DNA of 19,319 bases from Candolleomyces eurysporus. Lineage: Eukaryota; Basidiomycota; Agaricomycetes; Agaricales; Psathyrellaceae. The translations under genes and the position numbers were made by a program. Positions 1 through 11,360 of this stretch are shown one piece after another (position 1 is the stretch's first letter; each line of letters opens with the position of its first letter). The notes under the pieces were generated by a model. The model saw nothing but the letters and a program-made list of their open reading frames with translations, was not told the origin of the DNA and made no database searches. The stretch is from the NCBI GenBank assembly GCA_027579435.1, contig JANBPK010001643.1:1-19319 (forward strand), in the 5' to 3' direction.

Positions 1-1
1 C

Positions 2-3000
2 GTCGAGCTTGGACGCGGTCAAGAAGCGGTGGCATCATACGCCGCATCTGCGTCAGCTGCGAAGGACTTGCTTACCCCAACGCCAACTGCAATCACTTCA
101 ACCGTTCCAAAGTCTGTTTCTGAAGAAGATAAAGCTGCTACTATCCAAGGCTTTGAGGACGCCCTGGTCGTCAACAATGCGGGTTCCGGTGCGGTACGAC
201 TGGGCGAAAACTCCCTTCCCGCTGTCGCCGAACTAGAACGGGATACCACCGGCGGTGCTCCTTTGGCCTGTGGCGCCGATACCGCTCCTCCCTCCATCCC
301 TGCTAGCAATCTTCAAGAGACTGGATCATTCTTTCAACCCCGAGCAAACCTTCTTTCAGTCGCTACAGAAGAGGTCGACACACCGTTGCAGAATATCATA
401 ATTGCCTCCCGTTTGGGTCAGGAGAAGAACGGTGCTCACAATACAAAGGAAGACGTTGAGGGTACACGCACTCCTGCACACAGTGCCGTGAATGAGCCGG
501 CTACGAATACCTCTAAGGTCTGGGCCATTGCAAAGGGGACATTCAAGACTGCGTTGGGCATTGCGGCGGCAGCTGTTCCGGAGCCGTTCAAAGGTCCAGC
601 TGAAGCATTACTCAAAGTGGTAGATGTCATCGAGGTATGTGTGGCTTCTTTTACTTTCATTCTGTGCATATTGCTCAAGAGTCACATAGAGTGCCGATTC
701 CAACAAGGAAGAAGTGGAGATCCTGAAGAAACGTTGCGATCTTCTGGGCTCAAGCATTGTCAACGCTGTCAAGGGGAAAGATGCAAGGCTCCTGTCAGAG
801 GATCTGAAGGAGAGTATTGGACATCTTGTAGTGTATGTATCTTTCATCAGATACTTGGTCAAACATTGGGTAACCTTCTGGCTACAGGGGGATATGGGAT
901 ACTTTGAATGCTGCAAATCAAGACAAGTCAAAGGGATTTGCAGCATATGTGCTGGCAGAGGATGATGCAGAGGTTCTCAAAAATGCAAACAGGAAACTTG
1001 ATGAACTTTTGCAGTGCTTTTGGGTATGCTTCTCTTGGATTTTACTATATCCTTGCAGCAGCAACTCACTCATTCTTGGCAGATTGAAAATCATATTGCA
1101 GGGTCCATTGTCTTGAGTGATATTCTTGCCACTGCTCAGGACCACATAGAATGGATCCAGTGCCTCTCTGAAACTCATCACAAGCATTTTGAGGTTTGTT
1201 TTCCATATCTGTTTATCAATGTTGTTGAGTGTTAACCAGACAAGCAGAATTCCACTTTTAACCAGCTCAAACGGGTTCCTGGTGCTGCTTATGACTCACA
1301 GGAAGTTGTGGCCAAGGTTGTGGCTTGTTTTGAGGGCACCCGTGCTGTGCTCTTGGCTAAGATTGGGCACTGGATGAGTCACTCTGTCTCTGATGGTCAT
1401 AACCCTCCACTATATGTGCTTGATGGCATTGCCGGGATTGGAAAATCTACTGTGGCAATCACTGTGGCACAGCGTGCTGCAGGCATCAATTCTCTTGGGG
1501 CCAGCTTCTTCTTTTCTCGGGATGAAGATGATCGAAAGAAATCTTTTGGCTTTGTGCACACCATTGCATACCAGCTTGCTCGGTATGATGAAAACTATGG
1601 AAAGGCCATTGCAACTGCAATTAATCACCATCCTGATGCTTTGGACAAGGTTCTCAATCAGCAATTTGACTTGCTTATTGCCAAGCCACTTTCTCAGCTG
1701 CTTGAGCAAAGAGTAACACCACTTGTCCTTGTCTTTGATGCTTTGGATGAATGTGTTGAACCAGATGCATCAGCTGTTCTGAAACTGGCCATATCCTCAA
1801 TCTCTCAATTGCCAAATATCAAGGTGTTTCTTACCACTCGTCCAGAGCTTGGACTGAGAAGCAAGTACATTGGAACACCAGTTGCAAATGTCTTTCATCT
1901 TCAAGACATAGAAGATCTCATAGTTGAGCAGGATATTTCTCTTTATGTGGACTACTCTTTGTCCCCATTCAGAATGCAAGAAGCTCTAGGAGATGCATAT
2001 GATCCTGAATGGCAGCCATCCAAGAAGGATAAAGCCAGCCTTGTCCAAATGTCTGGGAAATTATTCATCTTTGCATCTACTGCTATCAAGTTTATACTTG
2101 ATACCAGTCAGCTTGATCCTGAAGGCCAGCTCAACAAATTTCTAACCAGGCAGCCTGACAGCACCAATAATCTATCTGGACTGGATGTTCTATACCTTCA
2201 CATCCTCAATTCTGCCAAACCAGCAAAGGATGCAAACAGCTGGCTTGATAGATTCAAAAAGATTGTTGGTGCTATTCTTGTTCTTCAGACCCCTCTTGCA
2301 GCCTTGGCTTTGGCAACACTAATAGATGAACCAGTGAAGGTCATCAGGGCTACTCTGGCAAATCTACACTCAATCCTTGCCCCGTTGGGTGAGGGCTCTG
2401 CCACTGTATACAAAGTTCATCACAAATCATTTCCTGACTTTATCACTGGTCATTTCTGCCCTTCTGAATTCCAAATTGTGGAAAAGGAGCATCATTTGCA
2501 CTTGGCAATCTGTTGCCTGCAGATAATGAACAAGCAGCTCAAGTTCAATATTTGTCAGGTGCCTGTGCCTTCTCAGGATCAATACAAAGACCTGAATGAT
2601 TTAATCAAGAAAGGCTTGACCACAAATCATATTTCTGAGGAACTGAAGTATGCAGTTTGCTATTGGGCAGAGCATCTTGGCAGACTAAGAGAAATAAATT
2701 CAAATCTTGGTGGTCTATTAGAAGCATTTTCAAAGGAACACTTGATCCATTGGATTGAAGCACTGGCCTATGTTGGTCAGTTGGATATAGCGCACACAAC
2801 ACTAAAACTGGCCTTGGGTGTATTGGTATGTCAAGTTTCTGAGGTTATTATTGACTTATATTTACTAAAATATATTACATCAACCATAGGCTGGGCACAG
2901 TAGCCTGGACACAGTACAAAAAATCTTCCAAGATGGGCAAAGATTCCTTCTACTCAATTCTACAATTATCAAAAAAGCACCTTTGCATATATATTGGTCC

Positions 3001-3762
3001 TGCATACCTCTGGCACCAAAGCAAACAACTATCTATCAAATGTACCAAAAGCAAAATGGTGGGCTGTACATTGAAAGAGGAGATATATCATGGCCATTGG
3101 AGCTTGCAGTCTTGCAGTGCCATTCAAATGGTGTATCCAGTGTTGCCTTCTCACCTGATGGGCAGAAGCTGGCATCTGCATCAATTGATGGGACAGTGCA
3201 CCTTTGGGACAGCCAGGCAGGCACTCTTCTTGCCACTTTTCATGGTCTTTCTAATGCAATACATGGTGTTGCCTTTTCACCTGATGGCCAAAGGCTGGCA
3301 TCTGCATCAAGTGACATGACAGTGCGTCTGTGGGACAGTCAAGCAGGAACTCTCCTTGCTACCCTTGAAGGCCATTCTGATTGGGTAAGGAGTGTTGCNT
3401 TCTCACCTGATGGGCAAAGGCTGGCATCTGTATCTTCTGACAACACACTGCACCTGTGGGACAGCCAAGCAGGAACCCTTCTTGCCACTCTTGAAAATGA
3501 AATCTATTTCATAATTTTTGCAGACTTTTTAACACTCTATGCATATGTTGCAAAACAAACCCCCTCTGTTTCCGGATTGGGTCGAGTCAAGTTCACTGGC
3601 CAGGATTTTTCACCAACACTGGTTCCAATTTGCTGGTTTCCCTCAAACTGTGACATTTCTAATCTCTCTTTTGACTCTACATTTTCACTTGCGGCCATTG
3701 GGTGCAAAAATGGTCGAGTCTATATTTTTGACATCTCCAAAACATTGAAGAATCAATTCTGA
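2..3762 (+). CDS. NACHT-WD40 NOD-like receptor (STAND NTPase), 5' partial
   Basis: This is a fungal NLR-type signalling NTPase, presumably cytosolic, in which C-terminal WD40 blades sense a ligand and the NACHT module switches an N-terminal effector. Exons by eye: 2-634, 690-832, 888-1023, 1083-1193, 1248-2825, 2890-3762, giving about 1157 residues from the window edge. The frame is open to base 2, so the true start lies outside. Residues 1-180 are Ala/Thr/Ser-rich and probably disordered. Residues 180-390 are helical and resemble the adaptor-like region common in agaricomycete NLRs, possibly HeLo/MLKL-like (inference). Walker A is GIAGIGKST at about 401-409 and Walker B is LVLVFDALDE at about 500-509. 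A helical winged-helix-like stretch follows to about residue 865. Three canonical WD40 repeats and one degenerate blade end the protein, which is short for a propeller. An ambiguous base at 3399 lies in a GCN (Ala) codon. NACHT-WD40 identity is firm; the exact splice sites are less so. Confidence 0.9.
3118..3495 (+). repeat. Three 126-bp tandem repeats encoding WD40 blades
   Basis: Three in-frame units of exactly 126 bp (42 codons) start at 3118, 3244 and 3370. The word GTTGC(C/n)TT recurs at 3142, 3268 and 3394. Each unit encodes a blade with FSPDGQ(K/R)LAS, followed by a HLWD or RLWD end and SQAGTLLAT. Units are very similar at DNA level, as in fungal NLRs whose WD40 repeats are exchanged by recombination. 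The ambiguous base at 3399 lies in unit 3, so copies may have been collapsed in assembly. Confidence 0.9.
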
Positions 3763-4353
3763 ATTTCTCTCATCAAGTTAGTCTGGCACTCGAGCGTAAA
3801 CTGAAATTTCCAACCCTATGTTTTTCATTTCAAGTTTGGAGCACCCCTGACTTGGACTTCAAATATTATTTCTACTGTCACTCTCACTTTGTATAGATGT
3901 AGTATTTACCATAAATTTACTTCTTCTCTCTTCTTCATGAACCATCTTGATGGTCAGTACTAATCTTATGGATACTGCACATCCAGATACAAGTAGTTCA
4001 ATCCATTTACCCTATACATTTGTGGATGGCTTGAACAATGTAGCTTGAATTCCTGTCCATTAGCCACCCAAAAAACAGGCATGCTCGCCAACCTTCTCGG
4101 TCTGCACTCCACCCGGAAGGCAAAGCACCACTCAGCCAACGCTCAACTCAGCAGACTCGCCCCGAGTATAAATAATATAACATCCCGAGAATAACACATA
4201 CAAATGTAGGATAAAAAGAAAAGTGAAACGAGAGAGAAGAAATCGTACACAACCACCACAGAACAGAAGGAAGGTTGACGTCGAGCACCTCTTGCCCCTT
4301 GCTCTCAATCTCCACACCCCTTTCCATTAAACCTCGACATCTACACCGGCACC
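3763..4353. other. Tail-to-tail intergenic region
   Basis: The 591 bp between the NLR stop and the SEC63 stop should hold both 3' untranslated regions. It is AT-rich in its first half. I see no coding frame with a recognisable product, no tRNA and no repeat. The short ORFs here are not supported by anything. Confidence 0.6.
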
Positions 4354-6856
4354 TCAGTCGCTATCACTATCACTACTGCTATCATCATCGCTACTCTCAT
4401 CATCATCCGTCCCACTCTCCTCATCGCTCTCATCCTTACGCTTCTTCACGGGCCCACCACGCATAGCAGCCATCTGGCCTGCCAACGAGTCTTCGTCCGG
4501 TTCTGAAATCTCATCTTCGGAAGGTTCTTGGTCGGCTGCGGGCGGGTGTTCGATTGAGAGCTGTGTGAGGGGAAGCAATCGGTCAGTCGAACGATTCAAC
4601 GAAATGCAAGTTGGAGGAACAGAGCATACCGTAAGATCCTTGGAAGCTTCCTCCGCCACAAACGTATCACTAACAACGAACAACTTCCAAGTAAACACAC
4701 CCGTAGAAGGTGGGCCCTGGAACTGGATCTTGTACGTTCGGTAGTCCCTGTCGGATTCGGTGTCGGCGTAAGGAATGTCGGAGATGCGGATGGGAGGGAC
4801 GACGACTCGGTTTTGCTTCTCGTCACCGAGGACAAGCCACCATGTTGGTTTGCGGTTCTACACGCGAACACAGCAGTCAGCACTAGTATAGGAGGGGTAT
4901 AGCAACAAGAAGACAACATACCGAGGGCCAATGAGGTGCATGCGCCCAACCGGTAGACCGCCCCTTGGGCAGATCCTCCGCCTCCTGCTTTGACAACAAA
5001 AACTCTTCGTCCTTCTTATCGTTGTACTGCACAATCCGCTTAGCTTCGTCAACGCTGACGTCCTTCCTTTCAGTGTTACTTCCAGGAGGCGTTAACCGGA
5101 GCTTGACAACGAGGAAGATAATGGACGAAGGTGTGACCACGCGCTCGCCGATGACTATGAATGATAATTTCAATACCACTGCTCTGCGACAGAAGAGATG
5201 GAAGCGAGAGCGTACCTTTGAAAGCAGCGTCAACAATTTCGACACGACCCCACTTCGAGATAGCCTTTCGGACAGTGCCCGCACGACCATCACCCTTCTC
5301 TTCCAACGCCGACAAGACCTCCGTCATCTCTCGCGGCCGAGGAGTGAAAGAATCGATATCAGCCTTGGAGACACCAGGAAGCTGCGTTAGCCGCACACGG
5401 GGAGGAGCGTGGGGTGGCAGAGCTTGAGCGAGGTACGAGTTCAATCGCATGATACCAAGAGTGGGTGTAAGCCAGTTGCGGGCAGCCGACACGTTGAGGA
5501 GGGCGTTGAGGAGGAGAGGAGTCTGAAGAAGGATTTGACGTTGTTCTGCAAACAAGACAAAAAAGTCATCAATTTTTGGCTGCCCGCTCGTTGAAGAGAA
5601 GCAAGCTTACCGTTCTGCAAGCTGGTACTCTTGATAGGAAGTCGTGTTAAATGAGCGTAGATGAGAATGAGCGCGCGACGACGAGAGACATGGAACTCTC
5701 CATCCACATCCCGGGTGAGCTTCCTGACCTCCGCGTACTGCTGGCCGACTTTCTGAAGGATCGTCTTTTCGAGTTCGTCCAACTCTGCCGCGGCGGACTG
5801 AGCATCCTTGGATTCGGGGATTTCCCACTTGAATGCCTTGCCGAGAGCGCTGACGACTTCCTCCGTTGTGGCTTCCTCTGAGATTGACTTGAAGAAGGCA
5901 GCAGCTGACTTGGCATGGATACCGTCTTTGGTCTTCTGTCGGTTACCGAACCACCAACGTCCGACGAGGAGGGGAAGAGCACCGCCAAAGAGCAGACCAT
6001 AGGCACCGAGGACCCAAATGTTGTTCTGGGCTGCGACAATCCATGGCGGGAGAGCGATACCCATTGAAGTCGATTGAGGACCGTCGGGGTTGTTCCATTC
6101 GAGCCAGTTCTTGCGGATGGTTTCGTCGGTCAAGCTGAGGAAGAATTGGTCAATGAACGAAAGAGTGACAGGGCGCCAACGCACGATTTGTAGGCTTTTG
6201 TGATCTGGACGAATTTGTCTTGGATGGCTTCCAGAGTCAGTTCGGCGGTTGGCTTCACCTTGTCCGGATGGCTGGAGACGATTAGAAACCACGTCTCTCA
6301 TGACACGAGGGTGTACGTACAATGCCCGTGACAGCTTTTTATAATGAGACTTGATCTCCTTCTCCGTGGCACTCTACAAGCATTATAAGTCAATGGAGTC
6401 AAACAGAATAAACCCCACGTACAGAGCTGATGCCGAGAATTTCGAATGGATCGTAGACCTTGCTGGTGATCTTGAGTTTCGATGCCCGGTAGGATGCCAG
6501 GGCGAATATTGTCCATCCCACGATGAGGAAGTATGTTCTGGTATAATTGTCAATGACGCTCGACTTAAATGGTCATGGGGACGTACTTCTTGGTGAATTT
6601 CGGTGACAGCAACGACCCCTGCTCTCGTTTCTTCGACTGGGCTCTCTGCTCCACGCACGCTTCGCAGTCACATCCATGGGTTACTTTCTCTGCAAGTCAC
6701 AGCACATTAGAAGACATAAGACATGAGATGGACGATAGACTTACCAGAACCCTTTCCGAGGGATGTCAATGTCAATGGGATGAGGATTAAAGCGAGAAAT
6801 GTGATGAGGAAGTAGGTGGCCATAACACCGGACTCGTCATATTCGTAGGCAGCCAT
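4354..6856 (-). CDS. SEC63: ER translocon subunit SEC63 (DnaJ-domain protein)
   Basis: Sec63 sits in the ER membrane with the Sec61 channel and Sec62. Its lumenal J domain recruits and stimulates the Hsp70 BiP/Kar2 for post-translational import. Ten exons (minus strand): 6856-6745, 6689-6587, 6537-6423, 6373-6321, 6271-6185, 6134-5611, 5545-5216, 5154-4922, 4857-4630, 4560-4354. They join in frame to 663 residues, a normal fungal Sec63 length. Visible parts: TM1 at about 12-32, TM2 at about 73-90, the J domain at about 100-165 with HPD at 129-131, TM3 at about 188-216, then the Sec63/Brl domain including an FN3-like part (about 520-600). The tail after about 605 is acidic and Ser/Asp/Glu-rich, ending SSSDSDSD, and is expected to bind Sec62 and be phosphorylated by CK2-type kinase. 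The start MAAYEYDESG follows a good context (GCCACCATGG). The gene diverges from F-box gene A1 across about 250 bp. Confidence 0.96.
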
Positions 6857-7102
6857 GGTGGCAACAGGTTTTCTGGAGCTGTCCTCCCCTGTGTATCACC
6901 TCTACGAGCCTGGAAGTGGGCTCCGGTTGAAGGAGTGGATGAAGGTAAGATGATAGACGACGTGTTCGCGCCCAAGCTGAGCTGGCGAAATCCCTGTCAC
7001 ATGACGTCAATGTCGGCTACTCATCGGCTATTTATTTCAAGGGTCGTCGCCAAACATCGTCTGAATCGATGGCCGTTCGCCTTCAATTCATGTCGCTCAA
7101 AC
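6857..7102. promoter_or_regulatory. Bidirectional promoter, SEC63 / F-box A1, with TGACGTCA site
   Basis: The 246 bp between the divergent start codons of SEC63 and F-box gene A1 must hold both promoters. It contains a perfect palindromic TGACGTCA (CRE/ATF-type bZIP site) at 7002-7009 and an AT-rich TATTTATTT-like stretch near 7028, about 75 bp before the A1 start. Much of this DNA, including both motifs, is repeated upstream of A2. That ATG is the A1 start is inferred by analogy with A2. Factor binding is inference. Confidence 0.6.
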
Positions 7103-8831
7103 ATGTCAAGTGCTCTCCCTTTAGCCAAGCATGCTCTTTTTCAGAATCACGATATTTTGGTCCAGATATTTAGCTTCTTCCTTCCTTCTGAGCCGTCTTT
7201 CTCTACCACGGAGTGGAGACAGCAACTCCTCAATCTAGCTTTGATTTGTAGAGCATTTCTAGACCCAGCATTGGATTGCCTATGGTCCCACATGGAATCT
7301 TTGAAGCCCTTATTCAAGCTTCATCCATCCCTGTGTGAAATCGCGGAATCATACGTGAGTGACATGGTCTCCTCATTCTTTCGCCAGACACGAATCATGG
7401 CATCGACAGTGTTTTCGCGGCGAAATGCACAGTCCCGATTCCTTCAAGTACCATCAGTATGCCCAAAGGGTACGGACTGTTCGTTTCAAAGATGCCCCTC
7501 AAACCCCTTCTTATCACATCGGAGGTGCTGGCTACGCTTGGCTAGGCCAGCAACTTCGAGGTGAACCTCTTCTTCCCGGTCTACGGAACATCCACTTTCA
7601 AAATTGCTCCGGAGACTCCCCCCATGCGGAACTATTCCCGCTGATGCTCTCTTCCACCATTGAGAGAGTTGAGTTCGGCGATTCCTTTTTGACGGTCCCT
7701 TTCTTCTACTCGTACGCTCTCCCGCTCATATGCGATGGCACCTCTTCCCTCAAGTGTCTCGTGTTACATGACGAGAGTTCCGGGAATGGAGTGGCCCACA
7801 ACTATTGGGATATCTTGACAAAATTGGCAATTCGTCTTCAAGAGTTAGCCATTCGGTTTCCTTTATCAACTGCCCTCGACACATTCACCTTGCAACGACT
7901 ATGCACCCGGTTGCAAAATATCACATCGCTCACCTTGGACGTTCATACCCCATCTCACGAGCCATCATCCTCAGCTCTGAGCGAACCAATTCTCCCCGTA
8001 CTACAAGTTCTACACATCATTAACCGATCGGGAGCCAAACTTTGCCCGTGCTATCCTCCCGTCCTACTCGACAAAGCTACCTCAATAACTTTTTCTTTGA
8101 CCCAAAACATTACACATAGTCAAGAATTCAAGGAAGCTCTGGATGGCCTTTCCACTAACCAATCTCTCAGAACGGTCGAAATCAACGGTCGCAAACAATA
8201 TGTTAACTCGGTAACCATCAGCTTGTTCCTTAAACGCCTGCCGTTGGAAGCGTTTTACTTCAGCCTCTTGGCCTTGAAGCAGAGGCCGGGAAGCGACCCA
8301 GGTCATCGAATTCTGCAGAGTCTGGTCGAGGCAGCATCAAAGGACCCCACAAAATCCCGTCTTCAACACCTCGCGCTGCCGATCTGGCGAGAAACCGCCG
8401 GCTCTGGCTCTATCCCCTCCTCCGAAACTGACCGCGAAGATGGGCCAGAGTACTCCTCGCTGAGCTGCTTGCTCCTCGTGGCTCAAGGCGTTAGAGGACT
8501 TCAACGTTTGTCTCTCCCAATCGACTCCAGCAGGCTAGGCCCCAACAATGAAACCGTTGCGTCGATGATTCAGAACTGGAAGTACCCCGAAACTCCAAGT
8601 GAACTTCGCTACCTGGAAATTGCTGAGATGCGCAATTCGAAGAAGAGTTTTACGCCCAAAGAATATCAAAGCATCGCCCGTCTTTTGGATATGATCTTCC
8701 CGAATTTGATATCCGTCACGATGGTCAAGGATGAACGGCTGTCGAACCAGTGGGACGAGCATTGGGAATTGATTGAGGAGCATCGGCAGATGAGGAAAAC
8801 TATTAGGCTGGATCGAGGGTATTGCTGGTAA
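7103..8831 (+). CDS. F-box protein, subtype A, copy 1 (A1)
   Basis: Likely a substrate adaptor of an SCF ubiquitin ligase: the F-box would bind Skp1 and the rest would bind targets. Exons 7103-7354 and 7410-8831 (phase-0 55-nt intron, GTGAGT...GACAG) give 557 residues. The F-box is at about residues 12-62 (HDILVQIFSFFLP, then LLNLALICRAFLDPAL and CLWSHMESL). The remainder is an irregular leucine-rich region with LRR-like strands (LQELAIRFP, LTSLTLDVH, LRYLEIAEM), as is usual in basidiomycete F-box proteins. A conserved C-x-C-Y motif lies at about 296-299. The C-terminal block with ARLLDMIFPNLISVT is shared by all four copies. An in-frame upstream ATG at 6935 exists, but the start at 7103 matches the A2 paralogue. 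Closest relative in the window is A2. The target is unknown. Confidence 0.88.
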
Positions 8832-9377
8832 TACAGATGGACCCTACTTATAGAATGAATGAGAGATGATCATACATGTGGACGCTTAATCTTTGTGTTG
8901 GGCTTTCTTGCTGAATGGTTGGCGGGTGTGGAGAGCGTCGAATCAACGTAAAAATGCGTTTGATACCGGGGCACGTCGGAGGCGAGAGTCAGTGATAAAT
9001 ACTCTCATTGACAAGGAACGGAATCGATCGGGACAACTTGCACTGTGCCAATAAATCTAACGGATCAAATTGACCTCTCATGTGTGCAATCTCTCTGATC
9101 TCTACTGTATTGCAACGTGTTCAGCCAAATTCAGTCTGCTCTGTGGTGGTGGCTGCCGCTTCCTCTCCGCAGTAGAACCCATGACATGGATAAAATCTTT
9201 CGGGATGCGGACGGTCCCCTTATACAGCAATTAGGTGGCGCGGTGGAAATGGTTAAAATGCGAGCAACCTTCGTTGGGGATCCCCTAGCTTCCCAAAGTC
9301 TCAGATCCGACACTGTCGAGTCGGCTCTACGCTCGTTGGGCATTCGATTATCGACGTACTTTCTGCGCAATTCAACT
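8832..9377. other. Intergenic region A1-B1
   Basis: 546 bp holding the 3' end of A1 and the promoter and leader of B1. From about 9111 to the B1 start the DNA aligns well with 13673-13942 upstream of B2, including GCAGTAGAACCCATGACATG. A frame in phase with B1 is open back to 9117, but the matching B2 leader is interrupted by indels, so it is read as leader, not coding. No other feature seen. Confidence 0.6.
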
Positions 9378-11129
9378 ATGACATCCGACCTCCTTCCGTG
9401 GGCCGAGGCCCCTCCCTCCCATATTGATCTCCCTGCATCTCCAAAGGATCCTCTTATCGCCAATCACGACGTTCTTGTCCTCATCTTCAGGCTATTCATA
9501 CCCACCATTTCTGATGTCGACACTCCAGAGAACCAATTTGCAAGAGACGGACGGAAACAGCTTCTCAATCTCGCATTGACTTGCAAAGCCTTCGTCGATC
9601 CGGCTTTGGAGTGTCTGTGGTCCCACATGGAGTCGTTGGGTCCATTGTTTAAGCTTCATCCGGGACTCAAGATGGTCGGCGGCTCATACGTACGTTCTTC
9701 ATCCGTCCCCTCATAGCTGTTGTGGCTCATCGTGTGCCGTTAGTTTTTCCGTGGGCAGATTGATACTCAAAACTCGTCCAAATATCACCAATATGCCAGC
9801 AAAGTTCGAACAGTGTGTTTTCGAGACGGAAGTGCAACTACTAGTAAATATCGGGTTGCATTCGCTGGCTATTCATGGCTTGGCCAACAACTACAAGGTG
9901 CCCCTCTCCTTCCCGGGCTTCGAGGCATCCATTTTGGGGAATGTCCCGCGGACTCGCTTCATCTCGGACTGTTGCCCTTCATGCTCTCCCCGTCGGTTGA
10001 GAGGGTTGAGTTCGGCAGCTTGTTCCTTTCCACCCCCGCCTTCCACTCCTACGCTCTCCCTCTAGTGTGCGATGAGCTGCCGTCGCTCACAGAGCTCATC
10101 CTTCGTGACGTTGGGGGCGCCAGTCAAATTGGCCAGGATGTATGGAACACCTTGGCTAGTATGTCAACGCGGCTCCAGTCGTTGACTCTGCGATTTCCCA
10201 ACGCTTCCGTTCTTCAACCAGGCACTCTTCGCCAACTGGTGAAGCAGCTACAAAACCTTACTTCCCTCATCCTTGACGTTCATACCCCATCTCATCGACC
10301 ATCGAACGACAGACGAGGCCAGGTGCTCCCATCATTGCACACCCTCCATCTCGTCAATCGGTCACAAACCGGGTTGTGTCAATGTTATCCTAATTTCCTG
10401 CTCGAGAAAGCGACCTCTGTCACATTTTGCCTGAGTGAGACCGTCACGAATGACGACGCGTTTTCCCGGTCACTTGATACTCTTTCGACGTTGAGGTCGC
10501 TCAGAAAGGTTGACATTGAAGGGTCTTCCAACCGCCATGTGACCATAGCGTCAGTCAGACCGTTTCTGCAGCGCCTTCAACTTGAGGAGTTTCACCTGCA
10601 AAAGATGTGGGGTTTCTGGCAGAATGGAGGCGAAGACGACCAGAGGACGCAAATGCAAAGTCTTCTCGATGCGGTGTCGAGTAACAGTCAGCTTCGCCAC
10701 CTTACATTCCCAATTTCGGATGAGAGAAATACCCCTTATGGAGGAAGAATATACTGGCCCGCACTCAGCTCCTTAGTCTACGTAGCTCAGCACGTCCAAG
10801 GACTTGAACAGCTCTCTCTTTCGTTCGACTCGAGCGCCAAAGGCCGCAATGGAGAAACATTTTCCACGATGATCCAGAACTGGACCAACCCCGACAGCCG
10901 AAGCACAATTCGCTACTTGCATATCGCTGAGAAGCGGACTTCGACATTCACACCGACCGAATATCGGGATATTGCTCGCCTGTTGGACATGATCTTTCCG
11001 AACTTGATTTCTGTCACAACGGCGAAGCGTCCACAGGTATCGACCGATTGGAACGAACACTGGCAATTGATTGAGGAGCATAGACAGATACTCAGATCGC
11101 TGAGGCTATATCAAGGAAGGCACAGGTAG
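9378..11129 (+). CDS. F-box protein, subtype B, copy 1 (B1)
   Basis: Second F-box gene, same inferred role as an SCF substrate adaptor. Exons 9378-9689 and 9744-11129, with a 54-nt phase-0 intron (GTACGT...CGTTAG), give 565 residues. The 3' splice site was chosen because it yields FFRGQIDTQ, matching FFRG and CFRG at the same place in the other three copies. The N-terminus begins MTSDLLPWAEAPPSH, with the B-type IDLPASPKD before the F-box (HDVLVLIFRLFIPT, LLNLALTCKAFVDPALECLW). B copies carry a short insert (TPENQFARDG region) absent from A copies. The C-x-C-Y motif is LCQCY (TGT at 10377). The end is SLRLYQGRHR, as against SLRLYQGSRK in B2. Start chosen by alignment with B2. Confidence 0.87.
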
Positions 11130-11360
11130 TCCAGTGGCGGATTCGAATAAGTAGCCGCATGGATTGAAATATCTCAGTTGTAATGGCTTGGAGTTGCCCG
11201 ATCTAAGTATATATTTCTTGAAGTATGTAACTGCCAATTCAAACATTTATCATGCAGACGCATTCTGCAACGGGGTCTGGGCGATCAGTCGCCTCACGCA
11301 TCACATCCTCGACACTTGAAAAAAGTGGCTCAACAGTTACCAGGGGACGTCGGAGAGAGT

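Larger units (their letters stand above)
6800..11285. repeat. Duplication unit 1 (SEC63 5' end, A1, B1)
   Basis: This block and 11286-15860 are diverged direct repeats. Matching landmarks: start codons of A1 and A2 (7103, 11666; offset 4563), start codons of B1 and B2 (9378, 13943; offset 4565), TGACGTCA sites (7002, 11555; offset 4553), the B-gene leader word CAACGTGTTCAGCCAAATTC (near 9112 and 13675), and the 3' flanks of B1 and B2. Edges are approximate, read by eye. Confidence 0.85.

Noticed and set aside
1024..1058. Shorter intron 4 ending at the first AG (1058) in the NLR
   Set aside because: It would be 35 nt, too short compared with the 54-59 nt neighbours; the AG at 1082 gives the expected length and frame.
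4883..5594. Plus-strand and alternative-frame ORFs across SEC63
   Set aside because: They are shadows of SEC63 exons 7 and 8, whose frame is fixed by the family sequence and splice phases.
6935..7102. Upstream in-frame start for A1 at 6935
   Set aside because: The corresponding DNA upstream of A2 does not keep the frame and contains the shared promoter-like motifs; the start at 7103 matches A2.
9117..9377. In-frame N-terminal extension of B1 starting at 9117
   Set aside because: The aligned B2 leader (13680-13942) has indels that break this frame, and the downstream ATGs of B1 and B2 match in position and following sequence.
9744..9758. Later 3' splice site for B1 at 9758
   Set aside because: It is also in frame, but the site at 9743 keeps FFRG, which is present as FFRG or CFRG in the other three copies.
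9751..10065. Separate 104-codon plus-strand ORF in B1
   Set aside because: It is a different frame of B1 exon 2; the coding frame there aligns with the three paralogues.
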